Shown one piece after another: positions 9,237-17,491 of a DNA stretch of 64,000 nucleotides. The position numbers and the translations under genes were made by a program. This DNA comes from Amycolatopsis eburnea (lineage in GTDB: Bacteria; Actinomycetota; Actinomycetes; Mycobacteriales; Pseudonocardiaceae): the NCBI RefSeq assembly GCF_003937945.1, contig NZ_RSEC01000048.1, positions 124,001 through 188,000 on the forward strand, in the 5' to 3' direction. The first letter of the stretch is position 1. Each line of letters starts with the position of its first letter. The notes under the pieces were generated by a model that worked only from the letters and a program-made list of their open reading frames with translations, was not told where the DNA came from and did no database searches.

Positions 9237-9952
9237 CCATAGCCCGCATGCTGGTGCGCGACCTGCACTCGGGCATCGACGGCCTGGCCGGCGTGCGCTG
9301 GATCGCTTGGGCCTGCTGGCACCAGGCCTGCCTGCACCTTTACGACAACCGCCCCGATAAGGCGATCGCGGAGTTGCAACGTGCGGAAAGCTTGTTCGAG
9401 GTCGACGGGATACCCGCCGGCCAAGCGGCGGCGATCACCGTGCAGCTCACCGCGCGACGGATGCTGGGCGACGCGAGCGAATTCGAGCTGCTGCACCGGG
9501 ACAAACTCGCGAGCCTGCGTGGCACCACCGGTTGGACGGCGTACACCGAAGCCTCGATCGGTCTGGAGCTGGCGGAGTGGGCTCGCACGCACGGCGAGCC
9601 AGCACGAGCCGTAGAGCTCTACCGCGGGATCGTCGGCTCGTCTCCCGACGAGCCGGTGCACCGAACGTTCGCGCTGCTGGGGCTCGCCGAACTCGAGCGG
9701 GCGGCAGGACGGGACAACATCGCGATCGCCGACGAGGTGCGTGACATCCTCTGCGATCACCCGATGGCCTACATCGAAGCGCACTTGGTCGTCACCGACT
9801 ACCTGGCCGGACGGGTAGACCCGGCGGTGGGACTGGCGCGCATCGCGGCCGCAGCGCCGGATCTCACGACTCGCACCGGCGCTCCCGCATCCGATCCGTC
9901 GGACTACTGCCTCGGCAAGCACCCCGAGCTGCACGAGATCTATCTGCCGTGA
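9152..9952 (+). CDS. C-terminal helical-repeat part of the third SIR2 gene
   Basis: This open frame continues the preceding SIR2 protein after the frameshift. The coding-like sequence already begins near 9070 (LLGTAKAARF) in this frame; an in-frame TAG near 9042 blocks it further upstream. TTG 9152 is only a nominal start. The protein is made of TPR-like helical hairpins (FAHMWAGELAIARML, ACLHLYDNRPDKAIAELQRAE, ALLGLAELERAAGRDNIAIADE), the type of repeat that binds other proteins. It ends with TGA at 9952 next to a strong bidirectional terminator. It could be expressed alone as a separate subunit, but no good ribosome binding site is visible. Confidence 0.6.
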   Translation: MARASGDVDLLAHALFERAFAHMWAGELAIARMLVRDLHSGIDGLAGVRWIAWACWHQACLHLYDNRPDKAIAELQRAESLFEVDGIPAGQAAAITVQLTARRMLGDASEFELLHRDKLASLRGTTGWTAYTEASIGLELAEWARTHGEPARAVELYRGIVGSSPDEPVHRTFALLGLAELERAAGRDNIAIADEVRDILCDHPMAYIEAHLVVTDYLAGRVDPAVGLARIAAAAPDLTTRTGAPASDPSDYCLGKHPELHEIYLP

Positions 9953-9971
9953 GCAACTCCCGCAGAACCGG

Positions 9972-9999
9972 GTGAGGCCGATGATCCGATCGGCCTCAC
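9972..9999. terminator. bidirectional terminator between convergent operons
   Basis: A perfect 11-bp stem GTGAGGCCGAT / ATCGGCCTCAC with a six-base loop lies in the 57-base gap between the convergent SIR2 operon and the vWA operon. There is no U-tract on either strand, which is common in high-GC actinobacteria. Confidence 0.7.
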
Positions 10000-10009
10000 G
10001 TCTCGTCCG

Positions 10010-10792
10010 TCAGGTCGCCGGCGCGAGCGCCGAGACCAGTTCCTGGCGGGTCAGGTCGGCGATCGTCCGTCCAATCGTCAGAGCCGTCTCCCCCGCGTTG
10101 AGACCGTCGAAGCGGATCGGCCGTGCGCTGGGGAACGCCTGCGACCATTCGCCCGGCACCTGGATCTTGGTGCCGGGCACGAGGAACCGCACCTCGCGCA
10201 CCCCGGCGCCTCGAAGCAGCGAGATGCCCTCGGCCTGCGTCGCCGGCAGGTCCGAAAGTTGCGCGTCCGAGAACAGGACCAGGACGGTGTCGCACGGCTG
10301 CTTCACCGCCGGAAACTCCTTGATCCGGCCGAGCAGCGGGCGCAGCAGTGTGGCCTGGCCGTCGGGGACGGCGTTTGCGGCGGGCAGGGCGCTGTGCGCG
10401 ACCGGCACCGGCGGCAGGCGGGTCTTCGCCTCGAACGCGAAGTCCACGATCGCGATCTGGTCGTCGTCTCGCAGCGTGTCCGGTTTCGCCGCCCACTGCT
10501 GCAGTTGAGACAGGGCGGCGTCACGGGCGGTCGCGAATTCCGCCATCGAGCCGGAGACGTCCATGCCGATCGCCAGGCGCAGGCAGGCCGCGTCACGTGG
10601 GCCTACAAGGACAGAGGACAACAGGTCCGGTGGCGAAGCAGCTGGTCCGCGGTCGCGAAACAACTGCCACCCGCCGAGCCCCAGCAGGCATAACACGATC
10701 AGGGGTACGGCGAGCATGCGCCACCTGCCGGGGCTCCGTGCGAAACGAGGGGAACGCGCTAGGTCCGTGGTCGGCGCCAGCATTCCGGACAT
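10010..10792 (-). CDS. membrane-anchored vWA-domain protein
   Basis: The 260-residue protein has one N-terminal transmembrane segment (MLAVPLIVLCLLGLGGW, about residues 27-43) and then a von Willebrand A-type domain whose metal site (MIDAS) is visible as GMDVSGSM (Asp-x-Ser-x-Ser). ADLPATQAEG and VLVLFSDAQLS form later parts of the fold. Such domains bind protein partners through a divalent cation. The domain is predicted to be outside the cell. ATG 10792 lies six bases after the stop of the upstream membrane gene, so this is the last gene of a three-gene operon with the OmpA-like and four-helix proteins. A role in a membrane complex with those two is an inference from operon structure. Confidence 0.75.
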   Translation of the reverse strand: MSGMLAPTTDLARSPRFARSPGRWRMLAVPLIVLCLLGLGGWQLFRDRGPAASPPDLLSSVLVGPRDAACLRLAIGMDVSGSMAEFATARDAALSQLQQWAAKPDTLRDDDQIAIVDFAFEAKTRLPPVPVAHSALPAANAVPDGQATLLRPLLGRIKEFPAVKQPCDTVLVLFSDAQLSDLPATQAEGISLLRGAGVREVRFLVPGTKIQVPGEWSQAFPSARPIRFDGLNAGETALTIGRTIADLTRQELVSALAPAT

Positions 10793-10798
10793 GACCGA

Positions 10799-12145
10799 TC
10801 AGCTCGCCTTCAGCGCCGGTTCACCGGACCACTGTCCACCCTGCCCGCCGCCGGGTTCGTCCTGGTGCAGTGCGTCCCACAGGTCCTGCAGCTCAGCCGC
10901 GAGGATCTCGGCGTCCCACGGGCGGTGGGTGTGCAAAGCATCTGCGGCGTCCTCCAAGGACCGTGAGGGCACGAGCACGCCCGTCGCGCCGAGCAGACGC
11001 GGTGCTCGCGGGTCGGGCAGCCGCAGCAGGCTGCGCAATCGGACGCCGTGAACCGGTCGTGGAGCGGCGATCAGGCCCTCACCGGCGTCGGGCAGCGTCC
11101 GCGTCGTGTGGGGGTCGCCGTGTTCAGCTTCGCTCCTGGCCAGCAGCCCTCCCCCCAGCGCCACGATGCGGGCGTTCTGGTCGCGGTGGTACTGGATACG
11201 CAAGCGGAGCGTGAGCCACACCGCCAGGTGCTTCTCGTTCGCCTTGACCAGCTTGTCACGCAGCTTCTCGAACTCCTCGGCGCGCAGACGGTACTGGTCA
11301 CGGACCTCCGAGACCAGGTAGGTCCTCACCACCACGTCGGCTGTCAGGGCACCGGCGAAGATCGTCGCCATGGGCCATGCGGGGATCGACATTGACCCGA
11401 CGCTCACCGCAGCGTCGTCATATCGGTGCAGTACCAGCAGGAAGATGGCCAGGAGCAGGACGCCGAACACCGCCGGCCCGACAAGTGCGCCCCGGTGCCT
11501 ACGCCGACTGATGCCCGCGTAATCCATCACCCACCGGTGCGCGAGCGCGCCCGCCAGTCGCGCGCCCAGCAGCGTCACCGCCGGCAGGAAGAGGGCGACC
11601 GCGACCGCCCCGAGGCGTGCGGGGTCCGCCCATCCCGCCTTCCGGTCCAGATCACTGGTGAAAGCGAGATACCAGAAGAAGACTTCGACCAGGGTCAAGA
11701 CGATCTCGAACACGAGCAGGCCGCGCGCGGACACGAGGCCGCAGTTGCGGTCGTACGTTTCGCCAGTCTCGTCCTCGTGCCGCATGTGCTCGGTCTGGGG
11801 TCGGCCGGGGAGCCGGTGGACCCGCCACTGCGGGTGGTCGCGCAACATGCCGAGCGCGTGCCGGTAGCGCGCACTGCGATGCGCGGCGCTGACGAGTTCG
11901 ACCATCAGACCACGCAGCTTCCTCCCCGCCCGCTGGTCTTCCTTCGCCAAAGTGTTAATCACTTCGACGGTGACGGACATCTCGTCGCTGTACAACTCGT
12001 CGGAGCGCGGGCGCGCGTTGCGGACGTTGTCGCGCCTTCGCCGGTGCCCGGCTTCGAGCAGCCTGCCGAGGCCACTCTCCACCCCGGTCCCGGTCCGGCG
12101 TCCGAGCATCGAGGCGAGCCCCCGGGACAGCCATCTCGTCTTCAT
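10799..12145 (-). CDS. polytopic membrane protein of the vWA/OmpA operon
   Basis: A 448-residue protein. I chose ATG 12145 because AAGGAG lies eight bases before it and its ATGA overlaps the stop of the upstream gene. The N-terminal ~150 residues are basic and cytoplasmic. About four hydrophobic segments follow: LLVFEIVLTLVEVFFWYLAF, VAVALFLPAVTLLGARL, VFGVLLLAIFLLVL and MATIFAGALTADVVV. Next is a charged coiled-coil-like stretch (RAEEFEKLRDKLVKANEKH) and an Arg-rich tail. No named family is recognised. In Zorya-type systems an OmpA-like protein pairs with a MotA-like membrane protein carrying a long cytoplasmic tail. The topology here is reminiscent, but no MotA motif can be seen, so the comparison is only a hypothesis. 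Confidence 0.65.
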   Translation of the reverse strand: MKTRWLSRGLASMLGRRTGTGVESGLGRLLEAGHRRRRDNVRNARPRSDELYSDEMSVTVEVINTLAKEDQRAGRKLRGLMVELVSAAHRSARYRHALGMLRDHPQWRVHRLPGRPQTEHMRHEDETGETYDRNCGLVSARGLLVFEIVLTLVEVFFWYLAFTSDLDRKAGWADPARLGAVAVALFLPAVTLLGARLAGALAHRWVMDYAGISRRRHRGALVGPAVFGVLLLAIFLLVLHRYDDAAVSVGSMSIPAWPMATIFAGALTADVVVRTYLVSEVRDQYRLRAEEFEKLRDKLVKANEKHLAVWLTLRLRIQYHRDQNARIVALGGGLLARSEAEHGDPHTTRTLPDAGEGLIAAPRPVHGVRLRSLLRLPDPRAPRLLGATGVLVPSRSLEDAADALHTHRPWDAEILAAELQDLWDALHQDEPGGGQGGQWSGEPALKAS

Positions 12146-13332
12146 CGACCACACTCCTTCGCGTTCACAGTGATCTCCACGCGGCGGTTAACCGCCGCTG
12201 CCGGCGTTTGAGCGTCTTTGAGCCGTTTGGCCCCGAGCCCGATGGGCGCGAGCCGCGACCGCTCGATGCCCATTCCGGTAAGCGCCGCGGCCACTTCCTC
12301 GGCCCGGCTATCGGACAGCCGCTGTCTCCCCGGCTCGTCGCCGACGGCGGCGGTGTGCCCTTCGATCAAGGCCGATGTGCCCGGGCGCTGCCGCAGGTCG
12401 TCGGCGATCTCGCGAAGCACCTCGTCGGCACCCGGCAGTAGTTTCGCGCTATCGGCGGGGAAGAGCAGCGAAGCGGGGATGGACTTGCCGACCCCGCACG
12501 CCGACGGCACGGTCTCGACCTCGGGGACAGTCAGCGGATCGGCCGGGAGGTGCTCCGGTGCAGGCGCCCGCTTGCCCATCTGGCTGTCGAAATCCACGGT
12601 TGCCCCTGCCTTGACCAGCACCGCCGTCCAGAGTCCAGTGAGGTTGGTGCGCGCGGGCTGCGGCAACGCTAGCTTGGATTCACCAGCCCCGGCCCAGATG
12701 ATCTTGCGGCCTTTGAGCTCCGGAGTCAGGTTGTTTCCGGCGAGAAGGTCGTCTGCTAGGGGCCCGGGTGGCGTGTCAAAGCCGAGCACGTTGAGGTCGA
12801 ACGGCCCGACGTTGTTCAGACCGTCCGAGACCACGAGCAGCGTCGACGGGTTCTGCCTCGCCGCGACCGCAATCGCGTCCAAGATGGCGCTACCCGGTGC
12901 CGTCGGCTGCATCTGCTCGTCGCGAGCCCACAGCTCAACGCAGTTCAGAACGATTGGCCGAGCACGGTCCGCGGTGGGGCTGTCCACGCCAGGGTGGGGT
13001 TCCAGCGCGATCTTTTTCACAACGGCGGGCTGCTTGCCAGCCCCGTCGACTGCGATGAGCGCCAGCGCATCGCCGCGGCTCTGGGCGTGCTGGAGTTCAG
13101 TCACCGTCCGGGGTGGGAAGTCGCCAGCGGCCGTGGACGCACTGTTGTCGACCACCAGCGCGGTCAAGCCGCGGTCAGTGGGGACGGCGACGGATTCGAC
13201 CTTCGCGCAGTCCGGGGACACCGCCTCCCCCTGCCCGTCCCCGCACGCGACGGCGATCAGGCCGATGCTGGCGAGCAGCGCGGCGATCGCGCAGATCAGC
13301 CATCTCTTGAGAGTTCTCTGCCGAGATTGCAT
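12142..13332 (-). CDS. lipoprotein-like vWA plus OmpA-family peptidoglycan-binding protein
   Basis: 396 residues from ATG 13332. Longer upstream starts would precede the promoter seen at 13454-13483. It begins with a basic N-terminus and hydrophobic segment (WLICAIAALLASIGLIAVAC) ending in Cys, so it is either a lipoprotein or a single-pass anchor. A vWA-like domain follows with VVDNSAST (MIDAS-type Asp-x-Ser-x-Ser) and TLLVVSDGLNNVG. The C-terminal ~110 residues are an OmpA/MotB peptidoglycan-binding domain (LLFPADSAKLLPGADE, IEGHTAAVG, LSDSRAEEVAAAL, RRVEITV). The protein would bridge membrane and cell wall. It overlaps the next membrane gene by four bases. Neighbourhood with SIR2 genes raises the possibility of a defence role, which is unproven. 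Confidence 0.8.
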   Translation of the reverse strand: MQSRQRTLKRWLICAIAALLASIGLIAVACGDGQGEAVSPDCAKVESVAVPTDRGLTALVVDNSASTAAGDFPPRTVTELQHAQSRGDALALIAVDGAGKQPAVVKKIALEPHPGVDSPTADRARPIVLNCVELWARDEQMQPTAPGSAILDAIAVAARQNPSTLLVVSDGLNNVGPFDLNVLGFDTPPGPLADDLLAGNNLTPELKGRKIIWAGAGESKLALPQPARTNLTGLWTAVLVKAGATVDFDSQMGKRAPAPEHLPADPLTVPEVETVPSACGVGKSIPASLLFPADSAKLLPGADEVLREIADDLRQRPGTSALIEGHTAAVGDEPGRQRLSDSRAEEVAAALTGMGIERSRLAPIGLGAKRLKDAQTPAAAVNRRVEITVNAKECGR

Positions 13333-13453
13333 GTGCACTCGCAAATGCTGAACGGAGCGGGCCTGGCCTGCAACGCAGAACGCCGCACCAAGCCGAGCCC
13401 AACACTCCTGGCGACCATGCGTACGCCACGGCGCACGCTCGGATGACTCCATG

Positions 13454-13483
13454 ACCGTACGCATCCGAGCGACTATGTGTCAA
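13454..13483 (-). promoter_or_regulatory. promoter of the vWA/OmpA operon
   Basis: On the minus strand TTGACA (13483-13478) and TACGGT (13459-13454) are 18 bases apart. Upstream of the -35 box is an imperfect palindrome, ACTAT-TAGTC-ATAGT, that could bind a regulator. The expected start of transcription, near 13447, leaves about 115 bases of leader before ATG 13332. Confidence 0.45.
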
Positions 13484-13506
13484 CTATGACTAATAGTCTG
13501 TGTTCC

Positions 13507-14208
13507 CTACCTCCGCGCCACGAGCGACCCTCGCAAGATCGGACTAGCCAGAACGGAAACCTTCCCTGCTGCCCGATAGAGCTCTGCCGGGCGGCCAAGC
13601 GCTCCACCTGAGCTTCTGGTGCGCCCAGTCGGCACGATGAACTCGGTCGCGTTCCTGACCTTCCGATGAAAGTTCGCCCGATCTAGCGGCACACCCCATA
13701 CGACTTCGTACACCTCACGTAGATCACCGATAGTGAACTCTTCATCACAGAAGGCAGTTGCGATGGTCGTGTACTGCAGCTTGTCTCGCGCCTGGTCTAC
13801 GGAATCCCGAAGGATCCTGTCGTGATCAAACGCCAGAGCCTCACCGCCACCCAGCTTCGACAGTGGGACCCAGCCGGCATCTTTTACGTCTGAACCCTGC
13901 GCGGGCACCGGGATCGGAAGATTCGGCGCTATAGCCAAAAACGCGCAGGAAACTACGGAGCCGCGCGGATCCCGATCAGAGGCGGAGTAGACGCCGACCT
14001 GTTCCAATGCAACGAGACCATCCGGCATCCCGGTCTCTTCGCCAAGCTCGCGTATCGCTGCATCCTCGATACTCTCCCCCTGGCGCCGGAACCCCCCGGG
14101 CAGCGCTCGCTCGTTCTGGAACGGTTCGATACCGCGGACGACCAGCAAGACGTGGAGCTCTCCCTTCCGGATGGTCAGGATGACAAGGTCGGCCGCAAAC
14201 GCCGACAT
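13507..14208 (-). CDS. Nudix-domain protein with winged-helix C-terminus (NrtR-like)
   Basis: 233 residues from ATG 14208. The Nudix box is intact: GGFRRQGESIEDAAIRELGE followed by ETGM, with the Glu residues that bind Mg2+. The C-terminal part (FTIGDLREVYEVVWG, DRANFHRKVRNA) matches the winged-helix DNA-binding domain of NrtR-type regulators. These bind ADP-ribose or related NAD breakdown products and control NAD-related genes; others are plain ADP-ribose pyrophosphatases. It lies beside genes for three SIR2 (NAD-binding) proteins, which makes an NAD-derived ligand attractive. It is separated from the vWA operon by about 170 bases and could be its own unit. The start could also be a GTG 27 bases upstream. 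Confidence 0.8.
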   Translation of the reverse strand: MSAFAADLVILTIRKGELHVLLVVRGIEPFQNERALPGGFRRQGESIEDAAIRELGEETGMPDGLVALEQVGVYSASDRDPRGSVVSCAFLAIAPNLPIPVPAQGSDVKDAGWVPLSKLGGGEALAFDHDRILRDSVDQARDKLQYTTIATAFCDEEFTIGDLREVYEVVWGVPLDRANFHRKVRNATEFIVPTGRTRSSGGALGRPAELYRAAGKVSVLASPILRGSLVARR

Positions 14209-14670
14209 GAAGCACTCAGGAGGCAAACCGATCACTACCGAACAGTAGCTCAACCGGCAAGCTTCTTGTCGTGATTGACTTGATGTCTCATCTGCAGAGT
14301 CTTCCGACCACGGCGAGTGTGCGGCGAGAGCGAGGTGCAGGCTGAGCTTCCGCATCGGGTCCGGCGCGGCCGGGAAGCCCGCTGACGGCGTCGGCAACCT
14401 GACGGACGATCATCGTGTCACCGACTCTGATCGCCGCGACGACGATGCTGGCCGAGACGGCGACGCGCGCGCCTGACGCGATGCCATCCAGGATGGAGCA
14501 ACAGTACCTGCGAGCGGAACCGGCAGGTTCGGGCGAAGGGCCAGCGCGTTCTGCTCGTCCGTCACTGAGTGCCAACGACCGTCTGCCGGATGATGGACGA
14601 GCTGATCTCCACGCTCCGAGCCGGTCGCGGTTGCAGTGGCCCGATCCCTGCCCGATAGGTTACTTTAGCC
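14209..14670. other. intergenic stretch, no gene seen
   Basis: 462 bases between the divergent Nudix and LLM genes. Several short frames are open but none has protein-like composition or a ribosome binding site. It must hold the two divergent promoters; none is clear enough to mark. Confidence 0.4.
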
Positions 14671-15618
14671 ATGGAGCTCTTCATCAGCATGGAGGCGCAC
14701 CTCGGCGCCTCGTACGACGATCAGGTCCACATGGCGCGCCTGGCCGAAGAACTCGGCTTCGGAGGGGTGTTCCGTAGCGACCACTTCTTCGTTCGCGATC
14801 CACATCCGCTGGGAACGACGGATGCCTGGCTGACCCTGGCCGGGCTCGCCCGCGAGACTAGCCGAGTCCGGTTGGGCAGCCTGATGACAGCGGCGACCTT
14901 CAGGCCTCCGGCACTGCTCGCAGTCGCGGTGGCGCAGGTCGACGCCATGAGTTCCGGGCGAGCTGAGCTTGGGCTCGGCGCAGGCTGGCACGAGGCCGAG
15001 CATCGGGCGATGGGGGCAGCGTTCCGCACACGCTCGGAGCGCTTCGAAGCACTGGAGGAGCAGTTGCGCATCCTTCACCTCCTCTGGTCGCAGGCCTCGA
15101 CGGACGCGAAGAGGTTCGTCGGGCGTTACTACTCCATCGAAGACAACCCCGGACTCCCGCGACCAATCCAGGTTCCACGGCCGCCAATTGTGGTAGGGGG
15201 CCGAGGTGGGCTCGTAACGCCCCGACTCGCCGCCAGGTACGCCGATGAACACAACCTCCCGATGCCAACGGTGGCTGACGCAAAGCGGCTCTTCGACCAA
15301 AGCGCACGAGAGTGCGATGAGATCGGACGCGACCCAGGCGGGCTACGACGATCCGTTCTCCTACGGATCTGCTGTGGCAGCACTGAGTCAGAGGCACAGG
15401 CTCGGGCGAAGAGGTGGGGCTGGACCGACCCGAGCCGCCATATCGTCGGCACGAGCTCCATGATTGCTGATGCCGTGGAACACTATGTCCGTCTTGGGGT
15501 GAGCCGGACATACTGTCAAGTGGTGGACTTCACCGACCTTGACCACATTCAGCTCGTCGCGGCGGAGGTGCTGCCCGTACTGCGCGCCGCACCCCATCGG
15601 CATGGGCGTTCCGAGTGA
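14671..15618 (+). CDS. LLM-class F420/flavin-dependent oxidoreductase
   Basis: A 315-residue luciferase-like monooxygenase fold protein of the group usually assigned to coenzyme F420. Visible features are the N-terminal strand-helix MELFISMEAHLGASYDDQVH, RSDHFF in the position of the substrate loop, VRLGSLMTAATFRPPALLA, the ELGLGAGWHEAEH motif typical of F420-dependent LLM enzymes, and VVGGRGG at the phosphate-binding site. Such enzymes oxidise or reduce small organic substrates by hydride transfer with F420. It is isolated on the plus strand, with decayed sequence downstream. The substrate is unknown; a tailoring role in the neighbouring cluster is possible. Confidence 0.85.
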   Translation: MELFISMEAHLGASYDDQVHMARLAEELGFGGVFRSDHFFVRDPHPLGTTDAWLTLAGLARETSRVRLGSLMTAATFRPPALLAVAVAQVDAMSSGRAELGLGAGWHEAEHRAMGAAFRTRSERFEALEEQLRILHLLWSQASTDAKRFVGRYYSIEDNPGLPRPIQVPRPPIVVGGRGGLVTPRLAARYADEHNLPMPTVADAKRLFDQSARECDEIGRDPGGLRRSVLLRICCGSTESEAQARAKRWGWTDPSRHIVGTSSMIADAVEHYVRLGVSRTYCQVVDFTDLDHIQLVAAEVLPVLRAAPHRHGRSE

Positions 15619-15829
15619 GGTGCGATCGTGTGCTGACGGCGATTGTTGCAGGTCCTGGATCGCAGGGTATGGCTTGCCCGGCTCGAAGCATTCGCGACCG
15701 ACAACGAACAAGCCCTGGGGTTACCACGCCGGCGATTGCGAATCAACGGGTCCAGCGTGCGCCTCGGACGATCGGGGATGGGCGGCGCCACTTGGTCGCC
15801 TCGACCAGATACCGAGCACGGCCGAGCTG

Positions 15830-16760
15830 CACGAACGGGCAACAGGAGCGGGCCGCCAGGCCGACCTCCTGCGGGAAACTCAATGGTGCGCACGATCCGA
15901 CGTACGGCCATGCGCCGTTCGCGTCTGGGGCGCAGCCCTCCCCGGCCTCGGCCGGCAGGATGAGTCGCTCGCGTTCTATGCCGCAGTGGGTCGAGTTGTG
16001 TCGGGCCTGTCCGGAAAATGGCACCCGGCCGTCCTGGTCTGTGCCGTCACCGGGAAAGGGGGCGGCCCTGAACCATGTCGACCGGCACGAGATGGGCTGG
16101 TGGTCCATTACGAAGCCGTGGAGAGAAGGCGAGGCTCGTCTAGGCCGACCCGTCTACAGACCCAACTTCGCCCACGTCTGACCGGGTTGGGCCGAAGGTT
16201 CAACCACGTGGAACATCCGGAGGACCCGCTGCGCGCCTATGAAATTTCAGTGCCGCGGCGGGAATCTCTCAGGCACGACCGGCTCAATACCCATGATCCC
16301 AGCTACGGTCATGCCCTGAATGGATTGGTCGCACCCTGACCGAGTTGGACCGCCGTTCCGACCCACTGGCGGCCGCACCGGCAGCGGCGACGCTGACGTG
16401 GGCCCGTCCGCGCGCACACGGCGAGCTACGAGCATGCTCCGAAGAGCCGCGGCCTGGCCGACTGCGATCTCCATCCCGCGGCTCTGGCCACCCATCCACG
16501 CGCTGTGCGTTTGTGGAAGTGTTTGGCCCGCGAACGGCCGGTAGTTCACCGCCCTGACTACGCGTCCGTTCTCGCCGCACTGGGACCTAGCCTGTTCAAC
16601 CAGGGGCACATCCGTCAGGCGCTGGCGGATGCCCGGCAAGCAGCCGCATCATGGAAGCCATTGACAGAACTGAACTCGGCGGCGCATGAAACGAGCTACA
16701 ACCTCACGCTCAGCAACTGCTCACGATGCGCACTCAATCTGACACCCGACCTCAGCAATC
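15830..16760 (+). pseudogene. decayed tetratricopeptide-repeat gene
   Basis: Pieces of TPR sequence appear in order but in different frames: LPGLGRQDESLAFYAAVGRV near 15950, LTGLGRRFNHVEHPEDPLRA with DPSYGHALNGL near 16180-16330, and then DLHPAALATHPRAVRLWKC with DYASVLAALGPSLFNQGHI and QALADARQAAASW near 16470-16660. The pattern matches the 'LG.....AL.......' helices of actinobacterial TPR-STAND proteins such as the one at 42.4-47.2 kb. At least two frameshifts separate the pieces. The stretch 15619-15830 shows nothing recognisable. Confidence 0.6.
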
Positions 16761-17489
16761 GGCGATCAGGAGTCTGCGCAGGTGGCGCCGCTGGTCGGTG
16801 AAGGCGTTCCGTGCGTGCATCATGCGCCAGTTGTCCCATACCAGAATCGCATTCTTCTCGATGCGGATGGCGATGTGGTTCCTCTCGAAGAAGGAGCGGC
16901 CCAGCTCAAGGTAACGCCCCATCGGCTCGTCGAACGCTGAACACCGGTCATCACAGGGGAAGCGCACCAACCTCCCGTGCTCGTGCTCGACCACAAGGGG
17001 GTGCTGTGCGCTGAACGACACACCGAATCGCTCCAGAGCGGCGCTCGGACGCCACGGGTACACTTTTGTGGCAAGGTGCTCGACGTGATCGGGCGCCAGT
17101 TCGCGCATGAGCGCATGGCTATCCGCCAAGGTAGTTTCCCCGCCTGGCCCATCGGCTGGCTGCAAACACCAGAGCGACACATAGCGAGGAGGCAGGCCCG
17201 GATATTCGAACCACTCGGTGTGTGGCAAGAGCTCTCGCGTGTTGGACGCCGAGTAGACTGTGTTGTCGATCCCCGGCTCGGGTCGGACCTCACGGACTGT
17301 CACACCGTCGAATTGGGGCGACGGCGGGCCGAGACGGGACAGTTGTGCGACGTAGTCGAAGCCCTCCGGCACGTCGGTGATGTACACATAGCCGACCGAG
17401 GAAAGAGCAGCGTGGACACGGTCGAGATCTAACTCCGTGTCAGAATATGTCGCCTGGCTCAATACACTTAGCGCTGCATCGGTGGTCAT
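16752..17489 (-). CDS. TauD/TfdA-type Fe(II)/2-oxoglutarate dioxygenase (first of a tandem pair)
   Basis: A 245-residue enzyme of the TauD superfamily, closest in look to the gamma-butyrobetaine-hydroxylase/clavaminate-synthase-like branch. Iron ligands are His90 and Glu92 in HTEWFEYPGLPP and His225 in WDNWRMMHARNAF. The downstream Arg (about 238-239) would bind 2-oxoglutarate, and GGETTLAD (116-123) is the usual core strand. It should hydroxylate or oxidatively modify an unactivated C-H bond. ATG 17489 follows AAGGAGTAGGA and comes straight after the stop of the second dioxygenase, so the two are one transcription unit. The two share most motifs, pointing to duplication. Confidence 0.85.
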   Translation of the reverse strand: MTTDAALSVLSQATYSDTELDLDRVHAALSSVGYVYITDVPEGFDYVAQLSRLGPPSPQFDGVTVREVRPEPGIDNTVYSASNTRELLPHTEWFEYPGLPPRYVSLWCLQPADGPGGETTLADSHALMRELAPDHVEHLATKVYPWRPSAALERFGVSFSAQHPLVVEHEHGRLVRFPCDDRCSAFDEPMGRYLELGRSFFERNHIAIRIEKNAILVWDNWRMMHARNAFTDQRRHLRRLLIADC

Positions 17490-17491
17490 TC

